Below the pieces are notes generated by a model. It saw nothing but the letters and a program-made list of their open reading frames with translations, was not told the DNA's origin and did no database searches. A stretch of 8,005 nucleotides of DNA, taken from Deltaproteobacteria bacterium. Lineage in GTDB: Bacteria > UBA10199 > DSSB01. The position numbers and the translations under genes are program-made. Shown here in pieces: positions 5,884 to 8,005 of the stretch; positions within the stretch are counted from its first letter, which is position 1, and each line of letters opens with the position of its first letter. The stretch lies in assembly GCA_021414045.1 (NCBI GenBank), contig JAIOPF010000132.1:1-8005 (forward strand). Direction: 5' to 3'.

Positions 5884-6591
5884 ATGTTAAAGAATTCTAT
5901 TTTTATTCTCATCATCTTGGGAATGGTCGCCGCTTCGGGGAACTCACAAGCCGCTCTGCCGGCTTCTCTCCCGACAAACCCGGCGGTGACAGAGGTCACA
6001 CCCGGCAAAACTCCCGTCTTGGCCAATATCTGCGGCAACGGTATTGTCGAGGAAGGCGAGGCCTGTGACGGCGGTAGCAACTGCACGGCGGATTGCGAAG
6101 GCGGCATGTATCATTCGGACGCTCCTTCGAACGGCCCCTCGAACGTCTCCCAAGTTCAAAAAGCCGGGGATTGGCAGCTGCAACAGCAGGGGGACTCGCA
6201 GGGAATCCAGCCGGCCACTCCTGACGAAGACGGCGCCCATCAACTGGCTCCAGCGGATAAACCCGATCTCCAAGCGGTTCCAGGTCCGTCCTTCTGCGGC
6301 AACGGAACCATTGATGCCGGCGAATTTTGCGATGATGGCAACGCCTTGACGGGAGACGGTTGCAGCGCCTCTTGCCAAGCGGAGCGTTTTCCCGACCGGC
6401 ACCCACTGACCGAAGCAACCACCCCAGAGGATGATTCTAGCATCGTCGCAGGCGCCTCTCCCTTGCTCAGCGGCGGATGCTCCCTTCAGGGTCAGGGAGA
6501 GACCGATTTTGGTAATGCCCTGTCCGCCATCGCCCTCACCGTGCTTTTCACTCTTCCGCTCATGCGCGGATCTAGAAAAGCGGTCGCCTAA
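5884..6591 (+). CDS. Exported cysteine-rich protein with two CGNG disulfide repeats (DUF4215/myxococcal type) and a GGC C-terminal anchor
   Basis: A Sec signal peptide spans residues 1-23 (hydrophobic 5-17, likely cleavage SQA-A). Two copies of the repeat known from myxococcal and related surface proteins follow. C50-G-N-G with C61, C67 and C71 forms a short version; C138-G-N-G with C149, D-D-G-N, C160 and C164 forms the full version. Between them lies a Gln/Pro/Asp-rich spacer (about 75-135). The C-terminus has GGC at 197-199, a hydrophobic helix (about 209-227) and basic residues R228, R231 and K232. This arrangement resembles MYXO-CTERM-like sorting tails, whose cysteine is thought to be processed and lipidated by an intramembrane protease. 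It is probably secreted and then held on the cell surface or membrane. No enzyme signature is visible. It is a single-gene unit between a sigma-54 promoter and its own terminator. The topology is well supported; the function is unknown. Confidence 0.9.
   Translation: MLKNSIFILIILGMVAASGNSQAALPASLPTNPAVTEVTPGKTPVLANICGNGIVEEGEACDGGSNCTADCEGGMYHSDAPSNGPSNVSQVQKAGDWQLQQQGDSQGIQPATPDEDGAHQLAPADKPDLQAVPGPSFCGNGTIDAGEFCDDGNALTGDGCSASCQAERFPDRHPLTEATTPEDDSSIVAGASPLLSGGCSLQGQGETDFGNALSAIALTVLFTLPLMRGSRKAVA
6031..6096 (+). repeat. First CGNG cysteine-rich repeat (protein level)
   Basis: Encodes residues 50-71 with four cysteines in the pattern C-G-N-G-x6-E-x-C-D-G-G...C...C. It is shorter than the second copy because the loop between C-D-G and the last cysteine pair is reduced. 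Confidence 0.75.
6295..6375 (+). repeat. Second CGNG cysteine-rich repeat (protein level)
   Basis: Encodes residues 138-164. It has the full C-G-N-G...G-E-x-C-D-D-G-N...G-D-G-C-S-x-x-C pattern typical of this disulfide repeat. Confidence 0.85.
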
Positions 6592-6616
6592 TTTCTGGAA
6601 ATACCCCTGAACCTCG

Positions 6617-6650
6617 GAGGGTCCCCGTGCGTGGGGACCCTCTTTTCCTT
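6617..6650 (+). terminator. Intrinsic terminator after the 5884 gene
   Basis: A perfect 10-bp stem, GAGGGTCCCC (6617-6626) with GGGGACCCTC (6633-6642), has a six-base loop and is followed by TTTTCCTTTCC. It begins 25 bases after the stop codon and separates this gene from the kinase-like gene. Confidence 0.88.
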
Positions 6651-6660
6651 TCCGAATCTC

Positions 6661-6690
6661 TTGGGCATTCCCTGGCAAATTTTGCATAAT
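6661..6690 (+). promoter_or_regulatory. Possible sigma-70-type promoter of the 6698 gene
   Basis: CATAAT at 6685-6690 matches five of six -10 positions. TTGGGC at 6661-6666 is a weak -35 at 18 bp spacing. The predicted start near 6697 would make the mRNA almost leaderless, consistent with the absence of a Shine-Dalgarno before ATG 6698. This is tentative. Confidence 0.35.
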
Positions 6691-6697
6691 CTGCAGA

Positions 6698-8005
6698 ATG
6701 ACTTCCCGTTTCCCCAAAGCCCCCTCCGGCTACGAAATTGAAGCGCTATTAGGCGAAGGCGGCATGGGACAGGTGTTTTTGGCGAGACACTTGGCCAGCC
6801 AGGAAAAGGTCGCCCTGAAATTTTTGCAAGAACCAGGACAAGGAAGCCAAGAACTTCGGGAAGAAGTGAAGCTGCTCTCCCGCCTTTTCCACCCGCGCTT
6901 GGTCAAGGTATTCGACTACTATCCAGAAGGCCCCTGCTTCGCGATGGAATACGTTCCCGGAAAGGGAACCGCGGGAGAACTCTTCGCCGCGGGGGTTGCC
7001 TTCTACGAAGCGCTCAGCGGCAGGCTACCGTATGCCACCTCCGGTTCGGGAGCGGAAGCCTTTCAGCACCAACCCCCTTCTCTCAAAGCGATGCGCCCCG
7101 ATCTGCCTGAATATTTCGTCCAAATCATCCATCGACTTCTGGAAATCCATCCCGCCCGACGCCCCAGTTCGGCGCATGCCGTCTTGAAATATTTGAATCA
7201 GCATCTCGAAAAACCGCTCCCGCTGCTGGATGCCGGCGGCGCCGCCGCCCTCTTGGATGCCCTGCCCCTGGTCGGTCGCGAAGCGGAATGGAAGCGCCTG
7301 GAAAATCTCGAGGGCGAGTTGGTCCTCCTCACGGGGCCCACGGGGATAGGCCGTAGCCGCTTGCTGAAGGAAATAAAATGGAAGTTTCAACTCCAAGGTC
7401 GCCCCATCGAAACCTTAAGCCCACAAGCGGGACTGGGATGGCGCGCTTTATTTGGCGAAGCTAACCCCTCGGCCTCGCACTGGCTGAACCTGGAAGATCG
7501 CGACTGGAACGCCTTGGGAGAAAAGGCGCCGGCGATACTCGTTCCGGAATTGCATCGGTGGCCCAAGGCATCGCGCCAGGAATTGCGGTTATTCCTGCAA
7601 AAACTGCGAAGCCAAACGGCGGGCCTTTCCATCGTGCTCGAATACGATTCGAGCCGAATCGAGGATGGTCCTGGTTTCCAAAGGGACTGGGAATCGATGG
7701 GAGCGAAATGCGTGTCCCTATCCTCGCTCTCGAAAAAGGACGCCCTAAAACTCGTCGAGTCGGTGGATATCGAAGCGAAGGTCTCGCTGGAACGTCGGCG
7801 GCGCCTGGTCGCGGAGGCCGGCGGCAATCCCCTCCTATTGCTCGAAACCCTGAGGCATTCGCTGAGTGCTGACGCCGATCGGGAGGCGACGATTCCAAAG
7901 ACTCTGGAAGAAGCCGTCCTAGCGAAGATCAACGAACTCTCCGAGGACGGCAGGAAACTTCTGGCCCTGATCGTCGCCTCGCCGAAACCCTTTCCAGGGG
8001 AGAAT
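6698..8005 (+). CDS. Kinase-like/AAA ATPase regulator with catalytic kinase segment missing (3' end outside window)
   Basis: The 436 visible codons are open to the right edge. Residues 12-88 form a Ser/Thr kinase N-lobe: glycine loop LGEGGMG (18-24), VALK with K41, helix C glutamates (E52-E56) and hinge MEYVPG (83-88). The protein then passes directly to a helix-F-like segment, ELFAAGVAFYEALSGRLPY (94-112), and the C-lobe end with ARRPSS (153-158). The HRD loop, DFG and APE motifs, roughly 95-100 residues in relatives, are absent, so it cannot be a normal kinase. From about 190 an ATPase module like that of PknK/STAND regulators begins. Its P-loop is GPTGIGRS (213-220) with Arg at the lysine position, and the Walker B-like site reads ILVPELHRW instead of an E-D-L-H-W type. 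Such N-termini often precede TPR-GAF-output domains, as in the 3-3305 gene. The start is the first ATG after the terminator, without a ribosome-binding site. Confidence 0.88.
   Translation, partial: MTSRFPKAPSGYEIEALLGEGGMGQVFLARHLASQEKVALKFLQEPGQGSQELREEVKLLSRLFHPRLVKVFDYYPEGPCFAMEYVPGKGTAGELFAAGVAFYEALSGRLPYATSGSGAEAFQHQPPSLKAMRPDLPEYFVQIIHRLLEIHPARRPSSAHAVLKYLNQHLEKPLPLLDAGGAAALLDALPLVGREAEWKRLENLEGELVLLTGPTGIGRSRLLKEIKWKFQLQGRPIETLSPQAGLGWRALFGEANPSASHWLNLEDRDWNALGEKAPAILVPELHRWPKASRQELRLFLQKLRSQTAGLSIVLEYDSSRIEDGPGFQRDWESMGAKCVSLSSLSKKDALKLVESVDIEAKVSLERRRRLVAEAGGNPLLLLETLRHSLSADADREATIPKTLEEAVLAKINELSEDGRKLLALIVASPKPFPGEN
6953..6969. repeat. Perfect inverted repeat at the kinase-domain junction
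   Basis: GTTCCC-GGAAA-GGGAAC is a six-base perfect inverted repeat with a five-base loop. It encodes the hinge end and the join to the helix-F-like segment, exactly where the catalytic part of the kinase is missing. It may mark a deletion point, or be coincidence. Confidence 0.6.

Noticed and set aside
6673..6685. TGGC...TTGC resembling a third sigma-54 promoter before the 6698 gene
   Set aside because: Only eight bases lie between GG and GC instead of ten, which is not tolerated by sigma-54.
5944..6717. A 257-codon minus-strand frame across the 5884 gene and the terminator
   Set aside because: It runs through the terminator and antisense to clear signal-peptide and cysteine-repeat coding; a shadow frame.

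Overview
The window is GC-rich outside its promoters (the intergenic regions are strongly AT-rich) and carries protein types common in Myxococcota and other former Deltaproteobacteria. These are very large sigma-54 activators with TPR and GAF sensory parts, a Ser/Thr-kinase-like/AAA protein, a surface protein with two 'CGNG...C-D-G' disulfide repeats, and a GGC-plus-membrane-helix C-terminal tail resembling a sorting signal. I infer a deltaproteobacteria-like lineage; the sequence does not fix the species.

Layout. (1) 3-3305, plus strand: a TPR-GAF-sigma-54 AAA+-Fis/HTH regulator whose reading frame is open to the left edge, so its N-terminus probably lies outside the window. (2) 3314-4021, minus strand: a small predicted lipoprotein, convergent with the regulator and separated from it by only 8 bp. 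(3) 4022-4219: an AT-rich divergent intergenic region with repeated TTATTCAA boxes, a consensus -24/-12 (sigma-54) promoter, a small 5' hairpin and a strong Shine-Dalgarno. (4) 4220-5749: a cysteine-poor, acidic protein of unknown family. Its frame runs through a perfect intrinsic terminator, which suggests that the true end is about 100 bp earlier via a frameshift. (5) 5750-5883: a second AT-rich region with ATTCAA boxes, a second consensus sigma-54 promoter, another 5' hairpin and the same AGGAGGATCT ribosome-binding segment. (6) 5884-6591: an exported two-repeat cysteine-rich protein with a GGC/TM/basic tail, followed by a strong terminator. (7) 6698 to the right edge: the start of a kinase-AAA protein whose kinase domain lacks the whole catalytic segment and whose P-loop lysine is arginine.

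How the parts may work together (inference): the sigma-54 activator, and possibly a second activator beginning at 6698, would bind the ATTCAA-rich upstream sites and switch on the two sigma-54 promoters. That would produce one unknown protein and one exported, probably anchored, cysteine-rich protein. The matched promoters, upstream boxes, leader hairpins and ribosome-binding sites argue that 4220-5749 and 5884-6591 form one co-regulated set although they are separate transcription units. The pseudokinase-like sensor and the possible frameshift are the most unusual points. No RNA genes, CRISPR arrays, insertion sequences or attachment sites were seen.
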